Source: Hyunsoonleella jejuensis
Lineage (GTDB): Bacteria > Bacteroidota > Bacteroidia > Flavobacteriales > Flavobacteriaceae
Length of the DNA stretch: 64,000 bases
Reading direction: 5' to 3'
Assembly (NCBI RefSeq): GCF_900111025.1
Contig: NZ_FOFN01000001.1
Span: 496,001-560,000, forward strand
A program made the translations under genes and the position numbers. The notes beneath the pieces are model-generated. The model ran no database searches, was not told where the DNA came from, and worked only from the letters and a program-made list of their open reading frames with translations. Numbering within the stretch: position 1 is the stretch's first letter; every line of letters begins with the position of its first letter. This document shows positions 45,491 to 56,054 of this stretch, piece after piece.

Positions 45491-47398
45491 TTATTTAAAC
45501 TCAAAAACAGTAATAGCAAGAGGCGGCAGTGTTATTTCTGCAGAATATGCCTTACCATTCCAAATTTCTTTTTTAATTGTGATTTGTTTTTTATTAGCAA
45601 TACCGCTTCCTCCGAATTCCTTACTGTCGCTATTAAAAATCTCAACAAGCTTACCTTTAAAGGGTACGCCTATTTTGTAATTTTTTCTAACGGAAGGTGT
45701 TAAGTTACATACCACAGCTACACTTTCCGTTTCATTATAACCTTTTCTCATATACGAAATCACGCAATTTTCATGATCGTCATAACTAATCCATTCAAAT
45801 CCTTCATTAGTAAAGGCTTTTTCATAAAGCGCTGGTGTATTTTTATAAAGTTTGTTTAGGTGTTTAAAGTAATTTTGAGTGTCTTCGTGGGGTTTAAAAT
45901 CTAATAAATTCCAATCTAAACTACCCTGAAAATCCCATTCATTGTATTGCCCAAATTCACCACCCATAAACAAAAGTTTCGTTCCAGGATGCGTAAACAT
46001 ATAGCCATATAACAACCTTAAATTTGCAAAACGCTGCCATTCATCTCCAGGCATTCGTCCTAAAATGGAGTTTTTACCGTATACTACTTCGTCGTGCGAT
46101 AGTGGCAACATAAAATTTTCGGTAAATGCATATGCCAAACTAAAAGTAATTTCGTTTTGGTGATATTTCCTATATATAGGGTCTTTTGCAAAATATTCCA
46201 ATGTATCGTGCATCCAGCCCATCATCCATTTCATTCCAAAACCTAAGCCTCCCATAAAAGTTGGTTTAGATACCATTGGAAAAGCCGTAGATTCTTCAGC
46301 TATGGTTTGCACATCTGGGAAAGACGCATAAACTTCTTCGTTTAATTGCTTTAAAAAGTCAATAACAGCAAGGTTTTCCCTTCCACCGTAAATATTTGGT
46401 TCCCATTCGCCATCTTCTCTAGAGTAATCTAAAAATAGCATAGAGGCAACGGCGTCAACTCTTAATCCGTCAGCATGATATTGGTCTAACCAAAAAATAG
46501 CATTGCTGATTAAAAACGAACGTACTTCATTTCGCTCATAGTTAAAAATTAAACTTTTCCAATCTTGGTGGTAACCTTTGCGCCTATCGGGATGTTCGTA
46601 TAAATGTGATCCGTCGAAAAACCCGAGCCCGTGTGCATCTTCAGGAAAGTGTGATGGCACCCAATCTAAAATAATACCTATATCGTTTTGATGGAGCTTA
46701 TCCACTAAGAATTTAAACTCTTCTGGATAACCATAGCGTGATGTTGGGGCAAAATAGCCCGTTAATTGATAACCCCAAGACGGATCGTATGGGTATTCCA
46801 TAATAGGCATTAACTCTACGTGTGTAAAGTTCATTTCCTTAACGTAGTTTACTAAATCATCAGCCAATTCATGATATGACATGAAACGGTTTTCTTCTAC
46901 GTTTTTTTTCCACGAGCCTAAATGTACTTCGTAAACAGAATAAGGCGCATCAATAGCGTTATTCTTTTTACGTTTCTTCATCCAATTACTGTCTTTCCAT
47001 TTGTAATTATCGTCCCAAACAATAGAGGCCGTTTTTGGTGGATGCTCACAGCGTCTTGCATACGGATCTGCTTTTTCGGTTTTTACATCATTATGATGGC
47101 TCTGTATTTTGTATTTGTATATAGCGCCTTTTCCAACTAATGGTATAAAGCCTTCCCAAATACCACTGGCATCCCAACGCACATTAAGTTGATGTTCTCC
47201 TTCCATCCAAAAATTAAAATCTCCAATTACAGAGACCTGTTTGGCGCTTGGTGCCCAAACAGCGAAATATGTGCCTTCAATACCATCAACGGTAACAAGA
47301 TGCGACCCGAACTTCTCATAAAGGCGGAAATGTTTTCCTCCTTTGAAGAGGTTAATATCGAATTCTGTAAATAAACTGTACGGTTTAACGTGTGCCAT
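45491..47398 (-). CDS. glgB: 1,4-alpha-glucan branching enzyme (635 aa)
   Basis: A GH13 branching enzyme that introduces alpha-1,6 branches into glycogen. An N-terminal CBM48 domain (about residues 25-115, VWAPSAKQVSVIGDFN) precedes the GH13 barrel. The predicted nucleophile is Asp315 (GLRVDAVASM) and acid/base Glu368 (IAEEST). LSHDEVVYGK supplies the conserved His-Asp, and a C-terminal all-beta domain ends FEFK. It is the last gene of the glycogen operon, 9 nt after the maltokinase gene, and is followed by a strong terminator. Confidence 0.95.
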   Translation of the reverse strand: MAHVKPYSLFTEFDINLFKGGKHFRLYEKFGSHLVTVDGIEGTYFAVWAPSAKQVSVIGDFNFWMEGEHQLNVRWDASGIWEGFIPLVGKGAIYKYKIQSHHNDVKTEKADPYARRCEHPPKTASIVWDDNYKWKDSNWMKKRKKNNAIDAPYSVYEVHLGSWKKNVEENRFMSYHELADDLVNYVKEMNFTHVELMPIMEYPYDPSWGYQLTGYFAPTSRYGYPEEFKFLVDKLHQNDIGIILDWVPSHFPEDAHGLGFFDGSHLYEHPDRRKGYHQDWKSLIFNYERNEVRSFLISNAIFWLDQYHADGLRVDAVASMLFLDYSREDGEWEPNIYGGRENLAVIDFLKQLNEEVYASFPDVQTIAEESTAFPMVSKPTFMGGLGFGMKWMMGWMHDTLEYFAKDPIYRKYHQNEITFSLAYAFTENFMLPLSHDEVVYGKNSILGRMPGDEWQRFANLRLLYGYMFTHPGTKLLFMGGEFGQYNEWDFQGSLDWNLLDFKPHEDTQNYFKHLNKLYKNTPALYEKAFTNEGFEWISYDDHENCVISYMRKGYNETESVAVVCNLTPSVRKNYKIGVPFKGKLVEIFNSDSKEFGGSGIANKKQITIKKEIWNGKAYSAEITLPPLAITVFEFK

Positions 47399-47407
47399 AG
47401 TTTGTTG

Positions 47408-49030
47408 TTAGTTATTTATAATGTTTGAAATTCCCTTTAAAGGAATAATTGCCCATTGCGGACGAGAATTAAGCTCGTAACCTAACTCGTAAACAGCCTT
47501 TTCTAATAAGGCGTATTTTAATAAAAATATGCGTTCTTGGTTATAACCAATATTTAAATTAGCATCTCTAACTTCACTAATATAAGTACCTAAAAATAAA
47601 CCGTTAATATAATCATATAGTACTTCTCCTGCCGAAAAAAGCACTTCGGTTTTTTCTGTTTCAGAATAATTGAAAATTGTGGTATAAATGGCATAATGAA
47701 AGCTCCTGAATAAACCGGCCACATCCTTTAAAGGAGGTTGTTTTACTTTTCTATCACGAATGGTACTTTCGGGCTCCCCTTCAAAATCTAAGATATAAAA
47801 ATCGTTGTCTTTTACTAAAATTTGCCCTAGATGATAATCACCATGAACCCTGATGCGTTGCCCTTTAAGTTTGGTCCAATCAAAATTCACAAAACGTTTT
47901 CTAATACTATTCTTTTTATTCAAAAATTCCCGAGCCAACTCCAGTGCCATCCCATCTAGTTTGTGCAGACTATTTTCTACTGTATTTAATCTATTTTGAA
48001 ACTGATACAGCAATCTGTTTTTTAGCCAAACTTCATAATCACCATTGTAATGCGCCGGTGTAAATGCCATTTCTTCAAACTCCGAGCCTAGAGCTACGTG
48101 CATCTCTGCAGTACGCTTTGCTAGAGTTTGAATTTTCTTTAAAAAATCTAAACCAACCCAATCTATCAGGATTGGAGGGATATCATTAATGTTAAGTTTT
48201 AAAAATTGCTCTGTTTTTGGAACATCGCTTATCGTGATATTTTTATCATGAAACGCTTTAAATATCCTTTGAAACTCCTTTAACATATAATCCCACGCAT
48301 CCCCTTCGTTTGGAATTAGTTTTTGCATTAGGGCAATCGTGATGATATCTTTTTCAGAATCAATAATATTGATACTCCCTAAATACGGAGGCGTATTTTT
48401 AAAATCTTGTTTTTCAGATAAGTATCGGCTCATTTCGTAGTCAGGATTCTTGTCAGAGTAAATCCTTCTAAAGAACTTTAATACGCAACCATTGTTATAA
48501 ATAATGGATGTGTTGCTTTGTTCTAGGCCCATAAATTTTGATGATACGTATGATGTATCTTCAAGTAAAGCACTTTTATGGTACCTCACCTTAGTACGGT
48601 CTATTGGTTCGGCAGTTAAAATACGTTCGAAAGCCAGTTTTCTAAAGGCTTCAAGGTTAACGGCATCAATTATATAGCCTTCGCTACCATTTATGGAAAT
48701 GGGTAATATTCTGTCTTTATCTGCTAAGGTTTCATCGGTTACAAAAGCGATAGGTAAAAAATAGTGTTGATAAAAGGCTTCAACAAAATTTACTTCTAAT
48801 ATCAATCCGTAATACACTTCTTCATTCTGCTGAATCCTAAAATATTCAGATAATTCTATGTATTTTAACTTGCTGGCCTTTCCACCATACCAACGCTGTT
48901 TTTGAATGTACTCTTCTAAAACATCAGATAAAAACACTGTTATAAAGTTAGAGTCGTCTAGAAGTTGTTCCCAGGCAACATCAAAAACTAAAGGTGCTTT
49001 TATGTTATGTTTAGAAGCGGTTTCGGGCAT
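47408..49030 (-). CDS. maltokinase (Mak1/Pep2-like), 540 aa
   Basis: An aminoglycoside-kinase-like protein with the maltokinase N-terminal cap (QKQRWYGGKASK, about residues 45-56). The kinase signatures are HGDYHLGQILVKDNDFYILDFEGEP (catalytic Asp in HGDYH, metal-binding Asp in DFEGEP), given here as two motifs HGDYHLGQIL and DFEGEP. It would phosphorylate maltose to maltose-1-phosphate with ATP, the donor used by GlgE. I place the start at ATG 49030 (MPETASKHN), 4 nt after the glgE stop; a longer frame from 49099 would overlap glgE. In many bacteria maltokinase is fused to or beside trehalose synthase. No treS is seen in this window. Confidence 0.85.
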   Translation of the reverse strand: MPETASKHNIKAPLVFDVAWEQLLDDSNFITVFLSDVLEEYIQKQRWYGGKASKLKYIELSEYFRIQQNEEVYYGLILEVNFVEAFYQHYFLPIAFVTDETLADKDRILPISINGSEGYIIDAVNLEAFRKLAFERILTAEPIDRTKVRYHKSALLEDTSYVSSKFMGLEQSNTSIIYNNGCVLKFFRRIYSDKNPDYEMSRYLSEKQDFKNTPPYLGSINIIDSEKDIITIALMQKLIPNEGDAWDYMLKEFQRIFKAFHDKNITISDVPKTEQFLKLNINDIPPILIDWVGLDFLKKIQTLAKRTAEMHVALGSEFEEMAFTPAHYNGDYEVWLKNRLLYQFQNRLNTVENSLHKLDGMALELAREFLNKKNSIRKRFVNFDWTKLKGQRIRVHGDYHLGQILVKDNDFYILDFEGEPESTIRDRKVKQPPLKDVAGLFRSFHYAIYTTIFNYSETEKTEVLFSAGEVLYDYINGLFLGTYISEVRDANLNIGYNQERIFLLKYALLEKAVYELGYELNSRPQWAIIPLKGISNIINN

Positions 49031-49034
49031 ATAT

Positions 49035-50975
49035 TTACTTGTTAATATTGAAAATATGGAACGGTAGTGTGGGGTGTAATTCCACAAAATTCCATTCACT
49101 ATGCCAGTTGTAGCGATTATCGGTTATTAAATCATGCATTTCCAAATGATGTCCCGCGTGAACGCCCAATTCATGTAACGGTAGTTGTACGGTGCCTTGT
49201 TGCGAATTGTGCGCATCTAAACTTATTACCACAAAAATATGATTGGTTTTAGCGTCGTTCCATTTGTAAAAGGCCATTAAATTATCGTTTTCAACATAAC
49301 AAAATTTTATATTGTTTGTTTGCTGAAGTGCTTCATTATGGTGCCTGATGTAATTGATTTTCGCAATCACTGTGGTGAGCTTATTTTGAATATTCCAATC
49401 GTAATGTGCTATCTGGAATTTTTCAGAATTGAGATATTCTTCCTTACCAAGCAATGAATCAGATAACATATACTCGAAAACTGGCCCATAAATACCAATA
49501 CTGGAGCTTAAGGTAGCGGCCAATACATAGCGTTGTATATGTTTAGATTCTCCAGTACCTTGAAGCGGAAATGGATTAATATCTGGCGTATTTGGCCAAA
49601 AATTGGGTTGCATGTATTCCCGAAGTTCTGTTTTGGTTAATTCTTCAACATACTCTATTAATTCATGTTTGGTATTTCGCCAAGTAAAGTAGGTATAGGA
49701 TTGGGTATAGCCTTGTTTTGCTAATTGTTGCATTACTTTTGGAGCTGTAAATGCTTCAGCTAAAAATATAACATTAGGGTGCTTTTCTTTTACTTTGGTA
49801 ATAATCCAATGCCAAAAATAGAAAGGTTTTGTGTGTGGGTTGTCTACCCTAAAAATTTCTACACCACAATCTATCCAATGCATTAAAACACTTAGACATT
49901 CGTCCCATAGTGCTTTGTAATCTTTACTTTCCCAATAAATGGGTAAAATATCCTGATATTTTTTTGGTGGGTTTTCGGCATATTGCACAGTACCGTCAGG
50001 TCGCCATTTAAACCATTGAGGGTGCTCTTTTACCCAAGGATGGTCTGGAGCTGCTTGCAAAGCATAATCCATAGCGATTTCTAAATCTTGCTCTTTTGCT
50101 TTTTGAATTAGGGACTTAAAATCATCTAAACTACCCAATTGTGGATGTATGGCTTTATGGCCTCCATGTTTTGAACCAACGCCCCACGTAGAACCAACAT
50201 CGCCTTCTTTTGCTTCAGTGGTATTGTTTTTACCCTTTCTATTTACTTCACCAATAGGATGAATAGGAGGTAGGTACACTACATCAAACCCCATATTTTT
50301 TATTCTTGGGAGTAAACGCTCACAGTCTTTAAACGTACCGTGTACCCCTTCTTGTTGTGAAGCAGAACGGGGAAAAAACTCGTACCAAGTACTGAACCTC
50401 GCTTTTTTTCTGTCTACATACACCTGAAACGTTTTAGAGGTGTTTTCTAAATGTTTAATAGGATGGTTATAGAAAATGCTATGAAGCTTATCTGAAACCG
50501 CTTCATTTATAGCTTCACCATAAGCATCTTCATTTTTAAAAATAGACTCAAGGTGTTTTAAATAGTCTTTGTCCTCTTTTGAAGATACCTTTTTTAGAAT
50601 TTGAGTGACGTATTCAGCGCCTTCCAACAATTCAGAACGCACATATTGGCCATCTTCAATCTTTCTAATGATACCATGTTGCCAGTTTAAGGCGTAATCT
50701 ACCCATGCTTCAACCTTATAGTTGTAAAACCCTTGTTTTTCTACTGAAAAAGTAGCTTGCCATTCATCATTAAAATCTAAGGTCATTCTAAATTCGCTCC
50801 AGGTTTTATCGCTCTCGTGCTTTAACAACACTGAAGCTCCCAATACATCATGGCCGTCGGCTAGAATAAAAGCTCTTACATTAACAATTTCATTTACAAT
50901 ACGTTTGATATAAAAATCACCACAATTTACACTTGGTGAAACATAGTCTATTACAACTCTTTTTTGGTCTTGCAT
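49035..50975 (-). CDS. glgE: alpha-1,4-glucan:maltose-1-phosphate maltosyltransferase (646 aa)
   Basis: A GH13 subfamily 3 enzyme that extends alpha-1,4-glucan with maltosyl units from maltose-1-phosphate. An N-terminal beta domain (about residues 5-110) and a helical insertion precede the barrel. The signature NPPKKYQDI marks GlgE. Predicted nucleophile is Asp378 (FRVDNPHTKP) and general acid Glu407 (FLAEAF). A C-terminal beta domain ends HIFNINK. It separates this protein from trehalose synthase, which lacks the NPPKKYQDI segment. The gene is 33 nt behind glgC and 4 nt ahead of the maltokinase gene. Confidence 0.93.
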   Translation of the reverse strand: MQDQKRVVIDYVSPSVNCGDFYIKRIVNEIVNVRAFILADGHDVLGASVLLKHESDKTWSEFRMTLDFNDEWQATFSVEKQGFYNYKVEAWVDYALNWQHGIIRKIEDGQYVRSELLEGAEYVTQILKKVSSKEDKDYLKHLESIFKNEDAYGEAINEAVSDKLHSIFYNHPIKHLENTSKTFQVYVDRKKARFSTWYEFFPRSASQQEGVHGTFKDCERLLPRIKNMGFDVVYLPPIHPIGEVNRKGKNNTTEAKEGDVGSTWGVGSKHGGHKAIHPQLGSLDDFKSLIQKAKEQDLEIAMDYALQAAPDHPWVKEHPQWFKWRPDGTVQYAENPPKKYQDILPIYWESKDYKALWDECLSVLMHWIDCGVEIFRVDNPHTKPFYFWHWIITKVKEKHPNVIFLAEAFTAPKVMQQLAKQGYTQSYTYFTWRNTKHELIEYVEELTKTELREYMQPNFWPNTPDINPFPLQGTGESKHIQRYVLAATLSSSIGIYGPVFEYMLSDSLLGKEEYLNSEKFQIAHYDWNIQNKLTTVIAKINYIRHHNEALQQTNNIKFCYVENDNLMAFYKWNDAKTNHIFVVISLDAHNSQQGTVQLPLHELGVHAGHHLEMHDLITDNRYNWHSEWNFVELHPTLPFHIFNINK

Positions 50976-51008
50976 ACTAGTTTGTTGGTTAAAAAAGTAA
51001 GATGAGAT

Positions 51009-52277
51009 TTATTGAATGGTAAATTTCTTTGGTAGAACAGCTCCTTTTTTAATCACCACAATACCGTCTTTAATACAATAGTCGTCAGTTTCTGTATCTT
51101 CCAAATGCTTTCCTCCATTAATTTTTACATCGTCACCAATACGACAATTTTTATCAATAATAGCATTTTTAATAAAACAACGTTGCCCAATTCCCATGAG
51201 AATTTCAGTCTTGTTTTGATTTATTTCCTCAAGTGTTTCATACTTATCACAACCCATCATATAGGTGTTAATAACTGTAGATTCGTCTCCAATTCTAGAA
51301 CGGATACCAATAACAGATTTCTCAATTTTAGCTGCACTGATGATGCACCCTTCCGCAATAACAGATTTCTCAACAACCGTATTGGCTAATTTTGTAGTTG
51401 GCAACATTCTTGCCCTAGTGTAAATACGCTTACTTTTATCGTATAAATCAAATTTTGGTATATCGTCTGTTAAACCAATATTTGCGTCAAAGAACGAGTC
51501 GATATTTCCAATATCTGTCCAATAGCCTTCATATTGGTAGCTCAAGGTTTTGTGTTTATCTATAGCGCCAGGGATAATCTCTTTACCAAAATCATTAGTA
51601 TCAGGATTTTCCATAAGTTTCACTAGCAAATCTCTGTTGAAAATGTAAATACCCATGGATGCCAAATAATGACGTCCTTGGTTTTTCATATCGCCACTTA
51701 CTTCTGAAATCCATTCAGGTAATAGGTCTGCAGCTGGTTTTTCTATAAAAGATGTGATGACATTTTTATCGTCAGATTTTAAAATTCCAAACTCCGTGGC
51801 TTCTTTAGCTGTTACCGGTATTGTTGCAATAGAAATTTCCGCACCGCTTTCTTCATGAGCATTTATCATCAAATCATAATCCATTTGATATAATTGATCT
51901 CCTGATAGTATTAAAAAATAATCAAAATCATGTCGTAAAAAGTGATGCATACTTTGGCGCACGGCATCAGCAGTACCTTGAAACCAAGTTTTGTTTTGTG
52001 GTGTTTGTTCTGCAGCTAGTACATCCACAAAAGCACTACTAAAAAAACTAAAGTGATATGTATTTTTTATGTGGCGATTTAACGATGCCGAATTAAATTG
52101 TGTTAAAACGTACATGCGTTTGATATCAGAGTTGATACAGTTTGAAATAGGAATATCTACCAAACGGTATTTCCCTGCGATTGGAACTGCTGGTTTTGAT
52201 CTGTCCTTAGTTAAAGGATACAGTCTTGATCCTTGTCCACCACCTAAAATAATAGACAACACCTTATTATTAATCAT
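51009..52277 (-). CDS. glgC: glucose-1-phosphate adenylyltransferase (422 aa)
   Basis: It makes ADP-glucose from ATP and glucose-1-phosphate, the committed step of glycogen synthesis. The N-terminal nucleotidyltransferase domain has LGGGQGSRLYPLTKDRSKP (about residues 12-30), FQGTADAVRQ and SGDQLYQMDY. A C-terminal left-handed beta-helix (about 300-420) carries the allosteric region. Its substrate is also the product of the GH149 phosphorylase encoded upstream in the window. It lies 32 nt behind the glycogen synthase-type gene in the same operon. Confidence 0.95.
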   Translation of the reverse strand: MINNKVLSIILGGGQGSRLYPLTKDRSKPAVPIAGKYRLVDIPISNCINSDIKRMYVLTQFNSASLNRHIKNTYHFSFFSSAFVDVLAAEQTPQNKTWFQGTADAVRQSMHHFLRHDFDYFLILSGDQLYQMDYDLMINAHEESGAEISIATIPVTAKEATEFGILKSDDKNVITSFIEKPAADLLPEWISEVSGDMKNQGRHYLASMGIYIFNRDLLVKLMENPDTNDFGKEIIPGAIDKHKTLSYQYEGYWTDIGNIDSFFDANIGLTDDIPKFDLYDKSKRIYTRARMLPTTKLANTVVEKSVIAEGCIISAAKIEKSVIGIRSRIGDESTVINTYMMGCDKYETLEEINQNKTEILMGIGQRCFIKNAIIDKNCRIGDDVKINGGKHLEDTETDDYCIKDGIVVIKKGAVLPKKFTIQ

Positions 52278-52309
52278 ATCTAGTTGTTTTTAGTAATTTT
52301 TGTTTCGTT

Positions 52310-53512
52310 TTATATTAATGATCTGTATAGTTCTTCTACTTGTTTTGCTATTGCCACCCAATCAAAATAATCCTCTACCCGCTTTCTTCCTTTAGTGGCC
52401 ATAGATTCTCTAAGGTCTTTGTTTGAAATCACTTTGTTTACACCATCTGCCAGATCTCTAGCAAATTTATCAGGATTAATAGGTTCAAAAGGTGCCTCGG
52501 TTTGTTGTTCTAGCGGAATTAACAGACCGGTTTCGCCATGAACTACTACCTCTTTAATACCACCTACCGCACTAGCAACTACTGCCGTATTACAGGCCAT
52601 GGCTTCAATATTAATAATGCCGAAAGGCTCGTAAATTGACGGACAACAAAACACATCGGCATGAGAGTACAGTTGGATAATCTCTTGCTTAGTTACCATT
52701 TTATCAATCCAAATCACGTTATCACGTGTTCGCTTCACCTCATTTACGGCATCTTCCATTTCTTTACCAATTTCCTTGGTATCAGGAGCACCAGCACAAA
52801 GTACTATTTGTGTATCTGGATCTATATACTTTATAGCATTTACTAAATGAATAATACCTTTTTGGCGCGTAATTCTACCTACAAAAAGCACATAAGGTTT
52901 GTTTTTGTTAACACCATATTCGTCAAGTGTTGAACTTTCAGAAGTTTGCACGTATTGTTGCAAGTTAATACCGTTGTATATCACCTTAACTTTATCTTCA
53001 TCAACATTAAAATGTTTAATAACATCTTCTTTGGTTTCTTCAGATACGGCAATTAAGACATCCGCCATTTCAATAGCCGTTTTTTCTACCCAAGAAGAGG
53101 CATCGTAGCCTCTGCCCAATTGCTCACGTTTCCATGGGCGCAATGGTTCTAACGAGTGCGTGGTGATTACTAATGGTGTGCCATAGCACAATTTTGAAAT
53201 AATACCAGCAAAGTGCGCATACCATGTGTGGCAATGCACCACATCAGCATCTACCGCATCGGCATTCATATGAAGCGAGGTGCTTAGCGTTTTAAAAACC
53301 GATTTTAGTTTATCATCTGAATTTTTAAAAACCCCATCTTCAAAAGGAAACCCTTTCACACTTAAATTACCATCTTTAGAATTTTGATCCCCAAAACATC
53401 TTACATCCAGTTCCATTAGTTTCGACAGCTCATCTGCTAAATATTCAACGTGTACGCCAGCGCCTCCATAAACATATGGTGGAAATTCTCGTGTGTAAAA
53501 AAGTGCCTTCAT
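52310..53512 (-). CDS. GT4 glycogen synthase / maltose-1-phosphate synthase-like glycosyltransferase (400 aa)
   Basis: A GT-B glycosyltransferase of family GT4 (GYPPEFPP-like start FYTREFPPYVYGGAGVHVE, then VVHCHTWYAHFAG and the donor-site motif PSIYEPFGIINIEA with the E-x7-E pair). It belongs to the short actinobacterial-type glycogen synthase group, whose mycobacterial member GlgM makes maltose-1-phosphate from ADP-glucose and glucose-1-phosphate. With glgC and glgE downstream, a GlgM role is as likely as elongation of glycogen (GlgA). Sequence alone does not separate the two. It is the first gene of the operon. Confidence 0.85.
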   Translation of the reverse strand: MKALFYTREFPPYVYGGAGVHVEYLADELSKLMELDVRCFGDQNSKDGNLSVKGFPFEDGVFKNSDDKLKSVFKTLSTSLHMNADAVDADVVHCHTWYAHFAGIISKLCYGTPLVITTHSLEPLRPWKREQLGRGYDASSWVEKTAIEMADVLIAVSEETKEDVIKHFNVDEDKVKVIYNGINLQQYVQTSESSTLDEYGVNKNKPYVLFVGRITRQKGIIHLVNAIKYIDPDTQIVLCAGAPDTKEIGKEMEDAVNEVKRTRDNVIWIDKMVTKQEIIQLYSHADVFCCPSIYEPFGIINIEAMACNTAVVASAVGGIKEVVVHGETGLLIPLEQQTEAPFEPINPDKFARDLADGVNKVISNKDLRESMATKGRKRVEDYFDWVAIAKQVEELYRSLI

Positions 53513-54120
53513 ATAAAATTAAGTAAGGATTTTCAATTATAAAATCAACATCAAAAGAAAGAAATTAGTAGGATACAATACCTTCTTTTTTAACTATTAT
53601 TTTAAAAATTATTAAATCAGTTTTATAATGTTGTAATCGTTTGAAATATAATAAGGTACATTACAAAACAATGCGAAATTGTTAATAACAACTTCTGTAT
53701 TTTCGAGCAACCTACTACCTATGCCAACCGATTAAAACACTGTGTTTTTGGGATACCTAGCAATATGTTGCTTAACATAGCAATGCTAGAGAGGTAATTT
53801 ACAAAATAATTTATTAACAATTTTAAATGAAAACACTTTTAAAGAAAAACAGGTGTTTTTTACTTTACAAGAAATTTTTAATAAAAATTTTGGAGTTATA
53901 GTAATTACTATTGAAGAATATCGATGATTTATTTAAAAAGTATGAAGAAAATAAAAAAGCTATTCCAGTTTTGGGAATAGCTCTTAATAGAAGCTTTTTG
54001 GATTAGTTTATAGCTGGGATTTAGCTAAATTCCACACTAGAGACAATGCGAGTATTTTTTTTGGTACTATTAAGTTTTGTTATCAATAAAGAGATCCCTT
54101 TTTTTCAAAGGAATTTCTGG
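53513..54120. other. 608-bp intergenic region between lepA and the glycogen operon
   Basis: It holds the lepA terminator (53949-53986) and a small hairpin TATGTT-GCTT-AACATA (53764-53779) with further near-symmetric flanks. It must also contain the promoter of the glycogen operon; a TATAATTG (one mismatch from TAnnTTTG) lies on the minus strand about 28 nt before ATG 53512. No gene or recognisable RNA is seen. Confidence 0.4.
53949..53986 (-). terminator. intrinsic terminator of lepA
   Basis: On the minus strand AGCTATTCC (53982-53974) pairs with GGAATAGCT (53966-53958) around a 7-nt loop and is followed by TTTTTATTTTC. It is about 135 nt after the lepA stop codon. Confidence 0.75.
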
Positions 54121-55917
54121 TTAATCATTAAGCTTTAGTACTGCCATGAACGCTTGCTGAGGTATCTCTACATTACCTACTTGACGCATACGTTTTTTAC
54201 CCTTTTTCTGCTTCTCTAAAAGTTTACGTTTACGAGAAATATCACCACCGTAACATTTAGCCGTAACATCTTTTCTAAGTGCTTTTACGGTTTCTCTAGA
54301 TATAATTTTTGCACCAATGGCAGCTTGGATTGGAATATCGAATTGTTGACGAGGAATTAATTCCTTTAATTTTTCACACATTTTTTTTCCAATGTGCTGT
54401 GCATTATCGGCATGTATTAATGCTGAAAGCGCATCAACAGATTGGGCATTCAGTAAAATATCTAAACGCACCAATTTAGATGGCTTCATTCCAATTGGAT
54501 GGTAATCAAATGAGGCATAGCCTTTAGAAACGGTTTTTAGTCTGTCATAAAAATCGAAAACAATTTCGGCTAAAGGCATTTCGAACGTTAATTCAACACG
54601 CTCTGTGGTTAAATAGGTTTGATTGATAATAAGCCCTCGTTTTTCTATACAAAGAGACATAACGTTACCAACAAAATCAGCTTTTGTGATAATTGTAGCT
54701 TTTATAAAAGGCTCTTCAACACGATTTAAAGTTGAAGGTTCTGGTAAATCTGACGGATTATTTACAACAATAATTTCATCTGGATTTTTATTAGTGAACG
54801 CATGATAGGATACGTTTGGTACAGTGGTAATTACCGTCATATCAAATTCTCGCTCTAAACGTTCTTGGATAATTTCCATATGAAGCATACCTAAGAACCC
54901 ACAACGGAACCCAAACCCTAAGGCTGCTGAACTCTCTGGTTGAAAAACTAAAGAAGCATCATTTAGTTGTAACTTCTCCATAGAAGCCCGAAGTTCTTCA
55001 TAATCCTCAGTATCTACAGGGTAAATACCCGCAAATACCATAGGTTTTACGTCCTCAAAGCCTTCAACAATATTAGTAGTTGGTTTTGCAAAATCTGTAA
55101 TGGTATCACCTACTTTTACTTCTTTTGCAGTTTTAATGCCTGTAATCAAATAACCTACATCACCGGTTTTTATACTTTGTTTTGCTACTTGATTTAGTTT
55201 TAACGTCCCAACCTCATCGGCATAATAATCCTTATTTGTAGCAACGAATTTTATATGCTGCCCTTTTTTAATTTCACCATTAAACACCCTAAAATAGGTT
55301 TCAATACCGCGAAATGTATTATAAACAGAATCAAAAATTAAGGCTTGTAATGGTGCGTTAGGGTCACCTTTAGGTGCAGGAATACGCTCAATTATGGCAG
55401 ATAAGACATTATCTACACCAAATCCAGTTTTTCCACTGGCGTGAATTACCTCCTCGGGGTCGCAACCTAGGAGATCTACAATATCATCGGTAACTTCCTC
55501 TGGGTTTGCGCTTGGTAAATCTACCTTGTTCAATACAGGTATAATTTCCAAATCGTTTTCCAAGGCAAGGTATAAATTAGAAATCGTTTGTGCTTGAATA
55601 CTTTGTGCTGCATCTACAATAAGAAGTGCGCCTTCACATGCAGCAATAGAACGTGATACTTCATAGGAAAAATCTACGTGACCTGGAGTATCAATTAAGT
55701 TTAAAATATACTTTTCTCCGTTATATTCATAGTCCATTTGTATGGCGTGCGACTTGATGGTGATACCTCGTTCGCGCTCCAAATCCATATTATCTAATAA
55801 TTGATCTTGCTTTTCTCTGGCCGTAACAGAACCGGTGTGGTCTAGCAAACGGTCTGCTAATGTACTCTTGCCATGATCTATATGTGCAATGATGCAAAAA
55901 TTTCTAATGTTTTTCAT
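54121..55917 (-). CDS. lepA: elongation factor 4 (598 aa)
   Basis: A ribosome-associated translational GTPase. GTP-binding motifs are [15 protein letters not shown] (G1), DTPGHVDF (G3) and NKVDLP (G4). The EF-G-like domains II and III follow, and the LepA-specific C-terminal domain ends near [18 protein letters not shown]. The length is normal. It promotes back-translocation or helps ribosome biogenesis, depending on conditions. It is monocistronic, ending about 135 nt before a strong terminator. Confidence 0.97.
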   Translation of the reverse strand: MKNIRNFCIIAHIDHGKSTLADRLLDHTGSVTAREKQDQLLDNMDLERERGITIKSHAIQMDYEYNGEKYILNLIDTPGHVDFSYEVSRSIAACEGALLIVDAAQSIQAQTISNLYLALENDLEIIPVLNKVDLPSANPEEVTDDIVDLLGCDPEEVIHASGKTGFGVDNVLSAIIERIPAPKGDPNAPLQALIFDSVYNTFRGIETYFRVFNGEIKKGQHIKFVATNKDYYADEVGTLKLNQVAKQSIKTGDVGYLITGIKTAKEVKVGDTITDFAKPTTNIVEGFEDVKPMVFAGIYPVDTEDYEELRASMEKLQLNDASLVFQPESSAALGFGFRCGFLGMLHMEIIQERLEREFDMTVITTVPNVSYHAFTNKNPDEIIVVNNPSDLPEPSTLNRVEEPFIKATIITKADFVGNVMSLCIEKRGLIINQTYLTTERVELTFEMPLAEIVFDFYDRLKTVSKGYASFDYHPIGMKPSKLVRLDILLNAQSVDALSALIHADNAQHIGKKMCEKLKELIPRQQFDIPIQAAIGAKIISRETVKALRKDVTAKCYGGDISRKRKLLEKQKKGKKRMRQVGNVEIPQQAFMAVLKLND

Positions 55918-56054
55918 AAAGGAATCTAAAAACCAGATGTAATTTGCAAATATAGACGATTTATCGGTTTATATCTACAGTTTTTTTCGCTTGTTAAAAC
56001 CTAAATGAAGCCTATTCTATAAGCGTTGGATAACAAAAACAGAATAGGCAGAAA

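Noticed and set aside
49035-50975. Trehalose synthase (TreS) as the function of the GH13 protein
   Set aside because: The NPPKKYQDI segment, the N-terminal beta domain and helical insertion are GlgE hallmarks.
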